Positions 53,167 to 62,842 of a stretch of 64,000 nucleotides of DNA are shown here, one piece after another. The stretch covers positions 1 through 64,000 of the forward strand of contig MKWP01000007.1 in assembly GCA_001899805.1 (NCBI GenBank). Reading direction: 5' to 3'. The translations under genes and the position numbers were made by a program. Source of the stretch: Lysobacterales bacterium 66-474 (GTDB lineage Bacteria > Pseudomonadota > Gammaproteobacteria > Xanthomonadales > Rhodanobacteraceae). Below the pieces are notes generated by a model. The model was not told where the DNA came from. It saw only the letters and a program-made list of their open reading frames with translations, and searched no databases. How positions within the stretch are numbered: position 1 is the first letter of the stretch; each line of letters starts with the position of its first letter.

Positions 53167-54975
53167 ATGCCTGCCAGCGCAACCCTGCCGCGCCTGCCGT
53201 TGCCGAAAGATCGGGCACAACACCTGTCGTCGCTGGTCGAAGGGCTGGATGAGATCAGCCTGTGGTGGCTGTCCGGCTACGCCGCGGGGCTGGCCGGCAA
53301 GCTTGCCCCGCCGGCCGAGGCGCAACCGGAACCGCGCTCGGAACCGGAAGCGGGCACGCGTCTGACGATCGTGTATGGCAGCCAGACCGGCAACGCGAAG
53401 CGAGTCGCCGAGCAGCTTTCGCGACAGCTCGAGGCCGCGGGGTTGCACGTGCGGGTGCTGCGCGCCGACGCCTATCCGCTGCGCGAGCTGGCGAAGGAAC
53501 GCTGGCTGTACGTCGTGATCAGCACGCAGGGCGATGGCGATCCGCCCGACGATGCGCGCGGCTTCGTGGATTTCCTGTCCGGACGCCGCGCACCCAAGCT
53601 CGAATCGCTGTCGTACGCGGTACTGGGCCTCGGCGATTCCGGTTATCCGCAGTTCTGCGTGACCGGGCAAAAGCTCGACGCGCGCTTCGCCGAGCTGGGT
53701 GCAAACCGCCTGCTCGACTTCGCTGCCGCCGACCTCGACATCGAAACGATTGCCGAACCGTGGACGCGGCGGGCCCTGGATTCGGCGCGCGATGCGCTGC
53801 GGGTGCCGGCCATTCCAACCAACGTCACGCCATTGCGCCCGCACGCCGAGCCCGCGGAATCGACCTGGTCGCCGACGCGTCCATTTGCCGCGGAGGTGCT
53901 CGCCAACCAGCGCATCACTGCGACAGACAGCAGCAAGGATGTACGTCACATCGAACTCGACCTGCGCGGGGCGGGGTTCGACTACGAGCCCGGCGACGCA
54001 CTGGGCGTGCTTCCACGCAATCCGCCGGAGCTGGTGGAAGCCGTGTTGGAGTCGTTGCACCTCGATGGCGGCGCCGAGATCGCGCATGCGGGCGACACGC
54101 ACCCATTGCGCGAATGGCTGCTCACGAAACGCGAGCTCACCCGTCTTGCCCGCCCGTTCGTCGACGCGCTGGCGGCGCGCAACGGCGACACGGCGTTGCG
54201 GTCACTGCTGCAGCCCGGGCAGGGCGAAGCCCTGCGCGCCTTGCTGTCGACGCAGCAGCCCATCGACCTGCTGCGGCGGTATCCAGTCGAGTGGTCGGGC
54301 GAGCAACTGGTCGCTGCGCTGCGCCCGCTCGCGCCGCGGCTGTATTCGATCGCGTCCAGCCGTGCGGTGGTCGGCGATGAGGTGCACCTCACCGTCGCCC
54401 ACGTCGAATGCACGAGCGGCCCCGACACGCGCTGGGGCGCAGCCTCGCATTGGCTGGCCACGCGTGTCGAAGGCGGGTCGATCGAGGTGTACCTGGAACG
54501 CAACGAACGCTTCCGGCTGCCGACCGACCCGGATCGCGACATCATCATGATCGGCCCCGGCACCGGCGTCGCGCCATTTCGCGCGTTCCTGCAACAACGT
54601 TCCGGATCCGGCGCACGCGGACGCCACTGGCTGTTCTTCGGCAACCCGCATTTCCGCAGCGATTTCCTGTACCAGACCGAATGGCAGGCGGCGTTGAACG
54701 ACGGTTCGCTGCAACGACTCGACCTGGCGTTCTCGCGCGATCAGGAGCAAAAAATCCATGTGCAGCAACGTCTGCGCGAGAACGGCCGTGAACTGTTCGA
54801 TTGGCTGGAAAACGGCGCCCACCTGTACGTGTGCGGCGCGACCGCCATGGCGCGCGACGTGGAAGCGGCCTTGCGCGCCGTGATCGCCGAGCACGGCGCG
54901 CGCACACCGGAAGCGGCCGACGAGTACCTCGCGGCCCTGCGCGATTCGCACCGCCATGCGCGGGACATCTACTGA
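53167..54975 (+). CDS. cysJ: sulfite reductase (NADPH) flavoprotein alpha subunit
   Basis: A 602-residue diflavin reductase: N-terminal linker helix, flavodoxin-like FMN domain ([45 protein letters not shown]), FAD domain ([22 protein letters not shown]), and NADPH domain ([29 protein letters not shown]). It passes electrons from NADPH to CysI. The ATG at 53167 lacks a good ribosome site. Its stop overlaps the cysI start (TGATG). Confidence 0.93.
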   Translation: MPASATLPRLPLPKDRAQHLSSLVEGLDEISLWWLSGYAAGLAGKLAPPAEAQPEPRSEPEAGTRLTIVYGSQTGNAKRVAEQLSRQLEAAGLHVRVLRADAYPLRELAKERWLYVVISTQGDGDPPDDARGFVDFLSGRRAPKLESLSYAVLGLGDSGYPQFCVTGQKLDARFAELGANRLLDFAAADLDIETIAEPWTRRALDSARDALRVPAIPTNVTPLRPHAEPAESTWSPTRPFAAEVLANQRITATDSSKDVRHIELDLRGAGFDYEPGDALGVLPRNPPELVEAVLESLHLDGGAEIAHAGDTHPLREWLLTKRELTRLARPFVDALAARNGDTALRSLLQPGQGEALRALLSTQQPIDLLRRYPVEWSGEQLVAALRPLAPRLYSIASSRAVVGDEVHLTVAHVECTSGPDTRWGAASHWLATRVEGGSIEVYLERNERFRLPTDPDRDIIMIGPGTGVAPFRAFLQQRSGSGARGRHWLFFGNPHFRSDFLYQTEWQAALNDGSLQRLDLAFSRDQEQKIHVQQRLRENGRELFDWLENGAHLYVCGATAMARDVEAALRAVIAEHGARTPEAADEYLAALRDSHRHARDIY

Positions 54976-56666
54976 TGAACGAGCCCTCCGACCTCGAACG
55001 CATCAAGCGCGACAGCCGCCATCTGCGCGGCACGCTGCGCGAAAGCCTCGCCGATCCCGTCACCGGCGCGCTGCGCGCGGACGACGTGCAACTGCTGAAG
55101 TTCCACGGCGGCTACCAGCAGGACGACCGCGACGTGCGCGAGGCGCGCAGGCTGGCGAAACTCGAACCCGACTATTCGTTCTTCCTGCGCCTGCGCCTGC
55201 CCGGCGGCGTGCTGACGCCCGCGCAGTGGCTGGCGATGGATGCCGCCGCGTCGCGTTACGGCACGCGCGGGTTGCGTCTGACCACCCGCCAGACGATCCA
55301 GGTGCACGGCATCGAAAAACGCAACCTGCGCGCAGCCGCGCAAGCGATCCACGCTTCGGGGCTCGACACCATCGCCGCCTGTGGCGACGACAACCGCAAC
55401 GTGGCCGCGGCGGTCAACCCGCTGCTGTCGCGCCTGCATGCGCAAGTGTTCGCGCAGGCATCAGCCTTGTCGTCGCACCTGCGGCCGAAGTCGCGCGCGT
55501 GGTTCGAAACCTGGCTGGACGAACCGGCGACCGACGGCAACGAAGCCGAGCCCCTGCTCGGCGACACCTATCTCCCGCGCAAATTCAAGATCGGCTTCGC
55601 GGTGCCGCCCGAGAACGACATCGACGTGTACTCGCAGGACGTGGGTCTCGTCGCCATCGTCGAGGACGGCAAACTCGCCGGCTACGACGTGCTGGTCGGC
55701 GGCGGCATGGGCGCCAGCCACGGCGACGCCAGAACCTATCCGCGACTCGCAAGCCCGATCGGCTTCATCACACCCGACCAGGCGACCCCGCTCGCGGAAG
55801 CCGCGCTCACCACCCAACGCGACCACGGCGATCGCGGCGAGCGCAAGCACGCGCGCTTCAAGTACACCGTCGACGACAAGGGACTCGACTGGATCAAGGC
55901 CGAGATCGAACGGCGCGCCGGATTCGTGCTGCAGCCCGCGCGCGGCTTCGTATTCACGCAGCGCGGCGATCGTTTTGGTTGGCGCGAGGGCGAAGACGGC
56001 CGCTGGCACCTCGGCCTGCGCATTCCGTTCGGGCGCGTGCACGACAAGGATGGCGTCGCGCGCCAGACCGGCATGCGCGCCATTGCGTCACTGCTGGCTG
56101 AACAGGCGCCGGCGGCGCAAATCCGCCTGACGCCGAACCAGAACGCCTTCATCGCGGGAGTCGCCGCGAACCTGCGCGAACGCATCGACGCGGTCGCCTG
56201 CGAACACGACCTGGCGTTGCACCGCACCGAAACGCGCCTGGGGCTCGACGCGGTCGCCTGTGTCGCCTTGCCGACCTGTGGCCTCGCGATGGCCGAAGCC
56301 GAGCGCTGGATGCCGGATTTCCTGCCGAAGGTGCAGGGATTGCTCGACGCGCACGGCTTGCACGACGAACCGATCGACCTGCGCGTCAGCGGCTGCCCGA
56401 ATGGCTGCTCGCGGCCGTATCTTGCCGAGATCGCCCTGATCGGCAAGGCGCCTGGCCGCTACAACCTGATGCTCGGCGGCGACCACCGTGGCCAGCGCCT
56501 GAATGCGTTGCATCGCGGGAACATCGTCGAATCCGAAATCCTCGCCGAACTGGACACGCTGTTCACGCGCTTCGCGGCCGGGCGCGAAACCGGCGAACGC
56601 TTCGGCGATTTCCTGGCGCGCGCGGGCGTCGCGACGCCACCCTTGCCACACGAGGCCACCGCATGA
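54975..56666 (+). CDS. cysI: sulfite reductase hemoprotein beta subunit
   Basis: A 563-residue siroheme and 4Fe-4S enzyme that reduces sulfite to sulfide. Signatures: [34 protein letters not shown], the cluster/siroheme cysteines in [12 protein letters not shown] and [15 protein letters not shown], and [19 protein letters not shown]. It depends on CysG (3.4 kb downstream) for siroheme. It overlaps cysH by 4 bases (ATGA). Confidence 0.95.
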   Translation: MNEPSDLERIKRDSRHLRGTLRESLADPVTGALRADDVQLLKFHGGYQQDDRDVREARRLAKLEPDYSFFLRLRLPGGVLTPAQWLAMDAAASRYGTRGLRLTTRQTIQVHGIEKRNLRAAAQAIHASGLDTIAACGDDNRNVAAAVNPLLSRLHAQVFAQASALSSHLRPKSRAWFETWLDEPATDGNEAEPLLGDTYLPRKFKIGFAVPPENDIDVYSQDVGLVAIVEDGKLAGYDVLVGGGMGASHGDARTYPRLASPIGFITPDQATPLAEAALTTQRDHGDRGERKHARFKYTVDDKGLDWIKAEIERRAGFVLQPARGFVFTQRGDRFGWREGEDGRWHLGLRIPFGRVHDKDGVARQTGMRAIASLLAEQAPAAQIRLTPNQNAFIAGVAANLRERIDAVACEHDLALHRTETRLGLDAVACVALPTCGLAMAEAERWMPDFLPKVQGLLDAHGLHDEPIDLRVSGCPNGCSRPYLAEIALIGKAPGRYNLMLGGDHRGQRLNALHRGNIVESEILAELDTLFTRFAAGRETGERFGDFLARAGVATPPLPHEATA

Positions 56667-57550
56667 CCCCGAAGGATGCCGTGACCGAAGGTCACACCGA
56701 TTCCCCCTCGCCCGCGAGCGGGAGAGGGTGGCCCGAAGGGCCGGGTGAGGGAGCACGTGCCGCCGATCCCGCGCCACCGTTTTCTCGTCGAGGAATCGGC
56801 GGCTCAGTGCCCGATCCGATCACCGCCGCGCAATCGCCCGAGGCGCTGGCCGAACTCAACCGCTGGCTGGGCTCGCTGGATGCGGAACGACGCATCGAAT
56901 GGGGCCTGCGCACGCTGTCCGGCGAACACGCGCTATCGTCCAGCTTCGGCGCGCAAGCCGCGGCATCGCTGCACCTCGTCACGCGGCTCAGGCCCGACAT
57001 CCCGGTGGTCCTGATCGACACCGGCTACCTGTTCCCGCAAACCTACCGGTTCATCGACGAATTGCGCAATCGCCTCGCCCTCAACCTCAAGGTGTACCGG
57101 CCGGAAATCGGCACCGCGTGGATGGAGGCGCGCTTCGGGCGCCTGTGGGAACAGGGTCGCGAGGGCATCGAGCGCTACAACCGGCTGCGCAAGCTCGAGC
57201 CGATGCAACGCGCGCTCGCGGAACTCGGCGTGCGGACCTGGATCGCGGGCATCCGCCGCAGCCAGTCCGCCAGCCGTGCGCACGCGGATTTCCTGGAACT
57301 GCGCGACGGTCGCTGGAAACTGCACCCGATCGCCGACTGGCGCGACCACGACGTGTGGCGTTACCTGCACCGCCACGACCTGCCCTACCACCCGCTGTGG
57401 CACGAAGGCTACGTGTCGATCGGCGACACCCACACCACGCGCCGCTGGGAACCCGGCATGCGCGACGAGGACACCCGCTTCTTTGGGTTGCAGCGCGAAT
57501 GCGGCCTGCACGATCCGCGGCAAATGGACGTCCAAACGCTTGCGCGATGA
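56663..57550 (+). CDS. cysH: phosphoadenylyl-sulfate reductase
   Basis: This enzyme reduces PAPS to sulfite using thioredoxin. Signatures: [61 protein letters not shown] and the catalytic [11 protein letters not shown]. It lacks the CC...CxxC cluster cysteines of APS reductases, so PAPS is the expected substrate. Starting at ATG 56663 (overlapping cysI) it has 295 residues, but the first ~48 come from a palindromic repeat. GTG at 56807, eleven bases after GAGGAA, would give a standard-length protein and may be the true start. Confidence 0.93.
   Translation: MTPKDAVTEGHTDSPSPASGRGWPEGPGEGARAADPAPPFSRRGIGGSVPDPITAAQSPEALAELNRWLGSLDAERRIEWGLRTLSGEHALSSSFGAQAAASLHLVTRLRPDIPVVLIDTGYLFPQTYRFIDELRNRLALNLKVYRPEIGTAWMEARFGRLWEQGREGIERYNRLRKLEPMQRALAELGVRTWIAGIRRSQSASRAHADFLELRDGRWKLHPIADWRDHDVWRYLHRHDLPYHPLWHEGYVSIGDTHTTRRWEPGMRDEDTRFFGLQRECGLHDPRQMDVQTLAR
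56700..56756. repeat. palindromic repeat inside the 5' end of cysH
   Basis: CCCTCGCCCGC/GCGGGAGAGGG and GGCCCG/CGGGCC-type stems (about 56706-56746) form a hairpin element related to the CCCCTCCCCCGC family at 16571 and 38836. It lies directly after the cysI-cysH overlap and is read in frame if cysH starts at 56663. Confidence 0.7.
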
Positions 57551-57593
57551 CAGCGACGCAGGCAAGCTGGCCGTTTCCGCGCGGAGAACCAGC

Positions 57594-58745
57594 ATGGCCG
57601 GCAAATCCAGGCGGACGCCACCCAGGGCAAAATCGAAGCGGCGCGACGGGGAAAAGCCGTCCGCCCCGAAACCGGACCTGTCCGCGGTGCGCGCCGAGAT
57701 CGACGGCATCGACCGCCAGATCCAGGCCCTGATCGCCGAGCGCGCCGGCTGGGCCCAGCAAGTCGGCCGCGCCAAGGGCAAGCTCGCCGCCGCCGTCGAT
57801 TACTACCGGCCCGAGCGCGAGGCGCAGGTGTTGCGCCGGGTGGTCGACCGCAACGCCGGGCCGCTCGCCGACGAAGTGCTGGTGCGGCTGTTCCGCGAAA
57901 TCATGTCGGCCTGCCTGGCCCAGCAGGAACCGCTCAAGGTCGGCTACCTGGGTCCCGAGGGCACGTTCTCGCAGCAAGCCGTGTTCAAGCACTTCGGCCA
58001 TTCGGCGAAAGGTTTTCCGCTGGCCAGCATCGCCGAGGTGTTCGACGAGGTCGCCGACGGCCGCGCCGATTTCGGGGTGGTGCCGGTCGAGAACTCCGGA
58101 CAGGGCACCATCCAGTCCACGCTCGACCTGTTCCTCGGTTCGCCGCTGAAGATCTGCGGCGAAATCGAACTGCACGTGCACCAGTACCTGCTGTCGCGCG
58201 GCGGCCACGTCGAAGACATCGAACGCGTGATGTCGCATCCGCAATCGCTGGCGCAGTGCCGCGGCTGGTTGCGCCAGAACCTGCCCAGGGCCGAACTGCA
58301 GGCGGTGTCGAGCAACGCCGAAGCGGCGCGACGCGCACGCAAGTCGGACGATGCCGCCGCGATCGCGGGCGAGAGCGCGGCGCACGTGTACGGCCTGCAG
58401 ATCGTCGCGGGACCGATCGAGGATCGCACCGACAACACCACGCGTTTCCTGGTGATCGGGCGCGCGCTGTTCCCGCCGTCCGGCAACGACCGCACCTCGC
58501 TGCTGGTGTTCGTGCGCGACCAGCCCGGCGCGTTGTACCGCGTGCTGGAGCCGCTGGCGCGGCACGGCATCAGCATGAACCGGATCGAATCGCGGCCCTC
58601 GCACACCGGCAAGTGGCAGTACGCGTTCTTCATCGACGTCAGCGGCCACGTCCAGGAATCGCCGCTCGCCGACGCACTGGCGGAACTGGGCGATTTCGCG
58701 GCGCAGGTGACGATCCTCGGTTCATATCCGCTGGCGGTGGCCTGA
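57594..58745 (+). CDS. pheA: bifunctional chorismate mutase / prephenate dehydratase
   Basis: A 383-residue P-protein. A basic N-terminal extension (residues 1-28), then an AroQ-type chorismate mutase (LSAVRAEIDGIDRQIQALIAE, YRPEREAQVLRRV), a prephenate dehydratase (VGYLGPEGTFSQQAVFKHFG, VPVENSGQGTIQSTLDLF, DRTDNTTRFLVIG) and a C-terminal ACT domain with GALYRVLEPLA and ESRPS, the Phe feedback site. GGAG precedes the ATG. It is 43 bp after cysH and may ride on that transcript. Confidence 0.95.
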   Translation: MAGKSRRTPPRAKSKRRDGEKPSAPKPDLSAVRAEIDGIDRQIQALIAERAGWAQQVGRAKGKLAAAVDYYRPEREAQVLRRVVDRNAGPLADEVLVRLFREIMSACLAQQEPLKVGYLGPEGTFSQQAVFKHFGHSAKGFPLASIAEVFDEVADGRADFGVVPVENSGQGTIQSTLDLFLGSPLKICGEIELHVHQYLLSRGGHVEDIERVMSHPQSLAQCRGWLRQNLPRAELQAVSSNAEAARRARKSDDAAAIAGESAAHVYGLQIVAGPIEDRTDNTTRFLVIGRALFPPSGNDRTSLLVFVRDQPGALYRVLEPLARHGISMNRIESRPSHTGKWQYAFFIDVSGHVQESPLADALAELGDFAAQVTILGSYPLAVA

Positions 58746-58797
58746 ACCCCGCGCGGCCCGGGTGGTCCCACGTTCATCGCCATCCACGGGACAAGTC

Positions 58798-59283
58798 ATG
58801 CGTCGCACACTGTTGCTGCTCGCCGCGCTGGGATCGGCGCCGCTCTGGTCCGTGCCGGCGCACGCGGGCGCCTACGCGGACACGCTGTCGCAATGCCTGA
58901 TCCGCTCGACCACGCCCGCCGACCGCGGGGTCGCGCTGCGCTGGGTATTCGCGACGATGGCGCTCGACCCGGACGTCGCGTCGATGGCCGCGATCACGCC
59001 CGCGCAGCGCGACGCGATCAACCGCAAAACCGGTACGCTGGTCACCGACCTGCTGGTGCAGTCCTGCAGCCAGCCGGTGCAGCAGGCCTTGATGTTCGAA
59101 GGCCCGGCGGCGGTCGAATCGGCGTTCGAGGCATGGGGCCGCTGGGCCGTCACCGGCCTCGTGACCGAACCGCATGTCGCACAAGGCATGGGCGCGCTGC
59201 TGCAATACCTCGACATGGGCAAGCTGATGTCGCTGGTGCCGCTGCAGGGGTTCCCGCCCGCAAGCAGGGGAACCACTGAATAA
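58798..59283 (+). CDS. small secreted protein, unknown function
   Basis: A 161-residue protein with a signal peptide (RRTLLLLAALGSAPLWSVPAHAG). The mature part includes YADTLSQCLIRSTTPADRGV, a helical LRWVFATMALDPDVASMAAI and a second Cys (VQSCSQP), so one disulfide is likely. I recognise no family beyond similar small exported proteins of Xanthomonadales. The last codons (PPASRGTTE) and stop lie in a repeat element. The ATG at 58798 gives a standard signal. Confidence 0.75.
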   Translation: MRRTLLLLAALGSAPLWSVPAHAGAYADTLSQCLIRSTTPADRGVALRWVFATMALDPDVASMAAITPAQRDAINRKTGTLVTDLLVQSCSQPVQQALMFEGPAAVESAFEAWGRWAVTGLVTEPHVAQGMGALLQYLDMGKLMSLVPLQGFPPASRGTTE

Positions 59284-59483
59284 TCTGCTGCGCTACTCGC
59301 CACATCCATGTGGCTCGCCCTTCGGGCCGCCTGCGGCGTTCAAACCGGCAATCCTGCCGGTTTAGTCGGCAGCTTGCGCGCCGGCGGTGCTCGCAATGCT
59401 CACGTACTGACGAGTACGTTCCGCTTGCTGCGCTCCGGCGACTCACAATCTGCCTTCGCTCGCGACGATTCTTCAGTGGTTCC
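59269..59483. repeat. 215-bp element with 17-bp inverted ends, copy 2 (contains two-hairpin copy B)
   Basis: The ends GGAACCACTGAATAATC (59269-59285) and GATTCTTCAGTGGTTCC (59467-59483) match at 16 of 17 positions when paired. About 100 bp of the right part is homologous, in reverse, to 23592-23698. The left part carries hairpins 59300-59313 (CCACAT-CC-ATGTGG) and 59342-59363 (AAACCGGC-AATCCT-GCCGGTTT), homologous to 21391-21454. It fills the spacer between the convergent secreted-protein and LysR genes. Confidence 0.8.
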
Positions 59484-60464
59484 TTACGCGGGCACGCGGT
59501 GCAACTCGCGCCAGGTCGGCGGTTCGGGCCATGCGGGTTCGGCGTTGCCGGCGACCACGCGACGCAGGTCGATCGCGTCGATCTGCGGCGCCAATTCGCG
59601 CAACAGGCGCAACGCGTAGTCGCGCAGCACCCGGCCGCGCGGCAGCACCGCCCAGGTGATGCACTCGGGCAATTCGGGCGGCGCATCCAGCACGCGCAGG
59701 TCGGTTTCGTCCTCGGCAACCGCCATCTCGGCAAGGATGCCGACGCCGACACCGGCCCGCACGTAGGTCTTGATGAGGTCCGCGTCGTGCGCGGTCATCG
59801 CCAGCTGCAGCGGCAGTTCCGCCGCGTCGAAGGCGCGCCGCAGCGACGATTCCGGCTTGCGCGAGGATTCGTAGCTGACCAGTTGCAGCGCCGAGAGATC
59901 GCGCAAGCCCGGCGGTTTCGTGCGCCTCGCAAGCGCGTGCCCCGACGGCACCAGCACCACGCGCCGCCAGCGGTACAGCGGCACCGCGACGCCCGCGCCG
60001 GGCACCGCGCCGCTGGTGCTGATCACCGCGAGATCATCGCCGCCATGCGCAAGTTGCGCGAGGATTTCGCCTTCGTCGGAAGGATGCAGGCGGATGCTCA
60101 CCGCCGGAAACTCGCGTCGCGTGGCGGCAATGGCTTCCGGCAGCACGTGGCGCGCCTGGGTATGCGTGGTGACCAGCGTCAGCCTGCCCTTGCGCTCGCC
60201 ACGCTGGTTGGCGGCCAGCGCGCGGATGTTGGCGGCTTCGTCGAGCAGGCGGCGCGCGTGCACCAGCACGTGTTCGCCGGCCTGCGTCAGCGTGGTCAGG
60301 CTGCGGCCCTTGCGGGTGAACAGCAGGAAGCCGAGTTCGTCCTCGAGCTGCTTGATCTGCCGCGACAGTCCCGGCTGGGTGGCATGCACGCGCTCGGCGG
60401 CAAGGGTGATGTTGAGGCCGGAGTCGGCGATCGCGACGAGATAGCGGAGTTGGTTGAGGGTCAT
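59484..60464 (-). CDS. cysB: CysB-like LysR-family transcriptional regulator
   Basis: A 326-residue LysR regulator: N-terminal winged helix (TLNQLRYLVAIADSGLNITLAAERVHAT with QPGLSRQIKQLEDELG), and a CysB/Cbl-type effector domain (TTHTQARHVLPEAI, THTQ being the sulfate/acetylserine-binding loop, and YVRAGVGVGILAEMA). The length and THTQARY-like motif place it with CysB rather than generic LysR. It should activate the surrounding cys genes with O-acetylserine as signal. AGGGAA precedes the ATG at 60464. Confidence 0.9.
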   Translation of the reverse strand: MTLNQLRYLVAIADSGLNITLAAERVHATQPGLSRQIKQLEDELGFLLFTRKGRSLTTLTQAGEHVLVHARRLLDEAANIRALAANQRGERKGRLTLVTTHTQARHVLPEAIAATRREFPAVSIRLHPSDEGEILAQLAHGGDDLAVISTSGAVPGAGVAVPLYRWRRVVLVPSGHALARRTKPPGLRDLSALQLVSYESSRKPESSLRRAFDAAELPLQLAMTAHDADLIKTYVRAGVGVGILAEMAVAEDETDLRVLDAPPELPECITWAVLPRGRVLRDYALRLLRELAPQIDAIDLRRVVAGNAEPAWPEPPTWRELHRVPA

Positions 60465-60619
60465 CCAAGGTTCCCTGAAGCGCCCACAGTTTGACACGGC
60501 GCGCGCGCGGTGCAGCGCACCTCGGGCCGACGACAACCCATCGCGGCACGTTTCGGATTCATCGGGAGGCTTCCTCGGCAACCGGCCGGTTGCCCGGCAA
60601 ACAATGCAGCGAGGCTAGC

Positions 60620-60643
60620 ATATGGACGTCCAGACGTCCATAT
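60620..60643. promoter_or_regulatory. 24-bp perfect palindrome in the cysB-cysG spacer
   Basis: ATATGGACGTC (60620-60630), a CA spacer, and GACGTCCATAT (60633-60643) form a perfect inverted repeat. It can also be read as two adjacent GACGTC-centred 8-mers (GGACGTCC, AGACGTCC), the geometry of MetJ boxes (AGACGTCT). A TATAAC (60649-60654) follows at -10 distance for cysG, so the palindrome would occupy the -35 region. It is probably an operator for cysG-prx-cysK and/or cysB; the binding protein is unknown. Confidence 0.7.
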
Positions 60644-60720
60644 CGACTTATAACGCAAGCGCATGACGGCGGTCCCGATGCGCATTTCCGCCCGCATGGA
60701 GCCGCGCGCAGACTGTCGGC

Positions 60721-62163
60721 ATGTCTTCGCGCCCGTCACCCGAATCCACGCCGCCGTTGCTGCCGCTGTTCGCGGATCTGCGCGGTCGCGGCGTGCTGGT
60801 GGTCGGCAGCGGCGCGGTGGCGCGGCGCAAGGGCGCCATGCTGCTGGAAGCCGGCGCCGCGGTAACCGTTGTCGCCGACGCGCCGGAACCCGTGCTGCGT
60901 GCATGGATCGACTCGGGTCGCGTGCGCTGGCTGCAAGGCGCGTTCGACCCTGCATGGCTCGACGACGTCTGGCTGGTGGTTGCCGCCAGCCGTGATCCGA
61001 CGCTCAATCGCAACGTGGCCGAGGCCGCGCACGCACGCCGCATCTTCGTGAACGCCGTCGATGATGCCACGGCTTCCAGCGTCCATGTGCCGGCGCGGGT
61101 CCGGCGCGGGCATTTGCAGGTCGCGATTTCCACGGGCGGCGCCGCGCCGGTGCTGGCGCGACGCGTGCGCGAGCGCCTCGAAGCGGAACTGGATGAGTCG
61201 CTGGATGCGTTGACCCGTCTGCTCGCCCGCGAACGCGCGCGCATTCGCTGGCGCCATCCGCAGCCGGGCAGGCGCCGGCGTTTTTTCCAGGGTCTGCTGG
61301 ACGGCGACGTTCCGCACCTGCTGCGCGCACGCGACCACGCCGGCGCGCAGGCGGCTTTCGAAGCCGCGCTCGCCAATGACGCCGACGCACCGCGGCATGG
61401 CAGCGTCGCGTTGGTCGGCGCGGGTCCGGGCGACCCGGGCCTGCTGACGCTGAAAGCGCTGCGCGCCCTGCAGGATGCCGACCTGATCCTGCACGACCGC
61501 CTGGTCGGTGCCGGCATCCTCGAACTCGCGCGTCGCGATGCCGAACGCGTCGATGTCGGCAAGCATGTGGGCGAGGACCACGACGCTACCCAGGCGCGCA
61601 TCCACGCACTCTTCCTGAAGCACGCGCACGCCGGCCAACGGGTGGTGCGCCTGCAGGGAGGCGATCCGCTGGTGTTCGGACGCGGCGGTGAGGAACTGGA
61701 TTTCCTGCGCTCACACGCGATTCCGCACGAAGTGATCCCGGGCATCACCGCCGCGCTCGGCTGCGCCGCGGCGGCGGGCGTTGCGCTCACCGATCGGCGC
61801 CATGCACACGGCGTCACCTTGCTGGCCGCACGCGGCAACCGCCCCATCGATCACCGCGGGTACGCCGTCGGCGAACACACGCTCGCCGTGTACATGGGTG
61901 CCGGCGAGTTGCCGTCGCTGTCGCAGACACTGATCCGGCACGGGCGCCCACCGGACACAGCGTGCGTCGTGATCGAAAACGGCACGCTGCCGAACCAGCG
62001 CGTGCTGGCCACGACGCTCGCCGGATTGGCCGCGCTCGCACGCGAACACGCCATCCACGCCCCCGCGATCGCGATCATCGGCGAAGTCGCGGCGCACGCC
62101 GCGCTCGCCGAACGATGTCGCCGCGACGCGACCGAAACTGGCGCCATCACCCGCGCCGCTTGA
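60721..62163 (+). CDS. cysG: siroheme synthase
   Basis: A 480-residue trifunctional enzyme. The N-terminal dehydrogenase/ferrochelatase (PLFADLRGRGVLVVGSGAVA, NAVDDATASSVHVPARVRRG, STGGAAPVLARRVRE) joins the C-terminal uroporphyrinogen-III methyltransferase (VALVGAGPGDPGLLTLKAL, VVRLQGGDPLVFGRGGEEL, PGITAALGCAAAAGVALTDR). It makes the siroheme of CysI. It is followed 46 bp later by a peroxiredoxin and cysK on the same strand. Confidence 0.94.
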   Translation: MSSRPSPESTPPLLPLFADLRGRGVLVVGSGAVARRKGAMLLEAGAAVTVVADAPEPVLRAWIDSGRVRWLQGAFDPAWLDDVWLVVAASRDPTLNRNVAEAAHARRIFVNAVDDATASSVHVPARVRRGHLQVAISTGGAAPVLARRVRERLEAELDESLDALTRLLARERARIRWRHPQPGRRRRFFQGLLDGDVPHLLRARDHAGAQAAFEAALANDADAPRHGSVALVGAGPGDPGLLTLKALRALQDADLILHDRLVGAGILELARRDAERVDVGKHVGEDHDATQARIHALFLKHAHAGQRVVRLQGGDPLVFGRGGEELDFLRSHAIPHEVIPGITAALGCAAAAGVALTDRRHAHGVTLLAARGNRPIDHRGYAVGEHTLAVYMGAGELPSLSQTLIRHGRPPDTACVVIENGTLPNQRVLATTLAGLAALAREHAIHAPAIAIIGEVAAHAALAERCRRDATETGAITRAA

Positions 62164-62209
62164 AGCATTGTTTTCCATCCAGCTCCATCATCGCAACGAG
62201 GAAACCACC

Positions 62210-62842
62210 ATGAGCCTGCAACTCGGCGAAACCGCCCCCGACTTCACCCTCGATTCCACCCAGGGATCGCTGCACTTCAACGCCTACGCACGCGACCATT
62301 GGGTCGTGCTGTTCTCGCACCCCAAGGATTTCACACCGATCTGCACCACCGAACTCGGCGCGTTCGCGCGCCGCAAGGTCGAGTTCGACCGGCGCGGCAC
62401 CAAGCTGCTGGGCCTCGCGGTCGATCCGGTCGATGACCACAAGCGCTGGGCGCGGGACGTGGCCGAGGTCGGCGGGGCCGAAGTGACTTATCCGATCCTC
62501 GCGGACCCCGACCTCGAAGTCGCCAAGCTGTACGGGATGTTCCACCCCAAGGCCGATCCCAAGGTGACGGTGCGGTCGGTGTTCTTCATCGACCCGCAAC
62601 GCAAGGTGCGCACCACCCTGACCTATCCGCCGAGCGTCGGCCGCAGCGTCGACGAAATCCTGCGCACGCTCGACGCGTTGCAGCTCACCGATCGCCTGCC
62701 GGTCGCGACGCCGGTGGAATGGCAGCCGGGCGACGACGTCGTGGTGTCACCGAAACTTGCCGACGCCGACGCCGAAAAACAGTTCGGCAAGCTGCGCAAG
62801 GTCAAACCGTACCTGCGTTACACCGAGGTGCCGGCGGCATGA
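62210..62842 (+). CDS. 1-Cys (Prx6-type) peroxiredoxin
   Basis: A 210-residue thiol peroxidase: LGETAPDFTLDSTQGSLHF, the peroxidatic Cys in SHPKDFTPICTTELGA, LLGLAVDPVDDHKRW, and the C-terminal dimerisation extension (WQPGDDVVVSPKL, GKLRKVKPYLRYT). No second conserved Cys is present, fitting the Prx6/1-Cys class. GAGGAAA precedes the ATG. Its stop overlaps the cysK start (ATGA), linking peroxide defence with sulfur assimilation. Confidence 0.93.
   Translation: MSLQLGETAPDFTLDSTQGSLHFNAYARDHWVVLFSHPKDFTPICTTELGAFARRKVEFDRRGTKLLGLAVDPVDDHKRWARDVAEVGGAEVTYPILADPDLEVAKLYGMFHPKADPKVTVRSVFFIDPQRKVRTTLTYPPSVGRSVDEILRTLDALQLTDRLPVATPVEWQPGDDVVVSPKLADADAEKQFGKLRKVKPYLRYTEVPAA

Noticed and set aside
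60620..60643. Naming the palindrome a MetJ operator
   Set aside because: The box geometry fits, but the arms differ from AGACGTCT and no metJ is seen. Only a generic operator call is supported.
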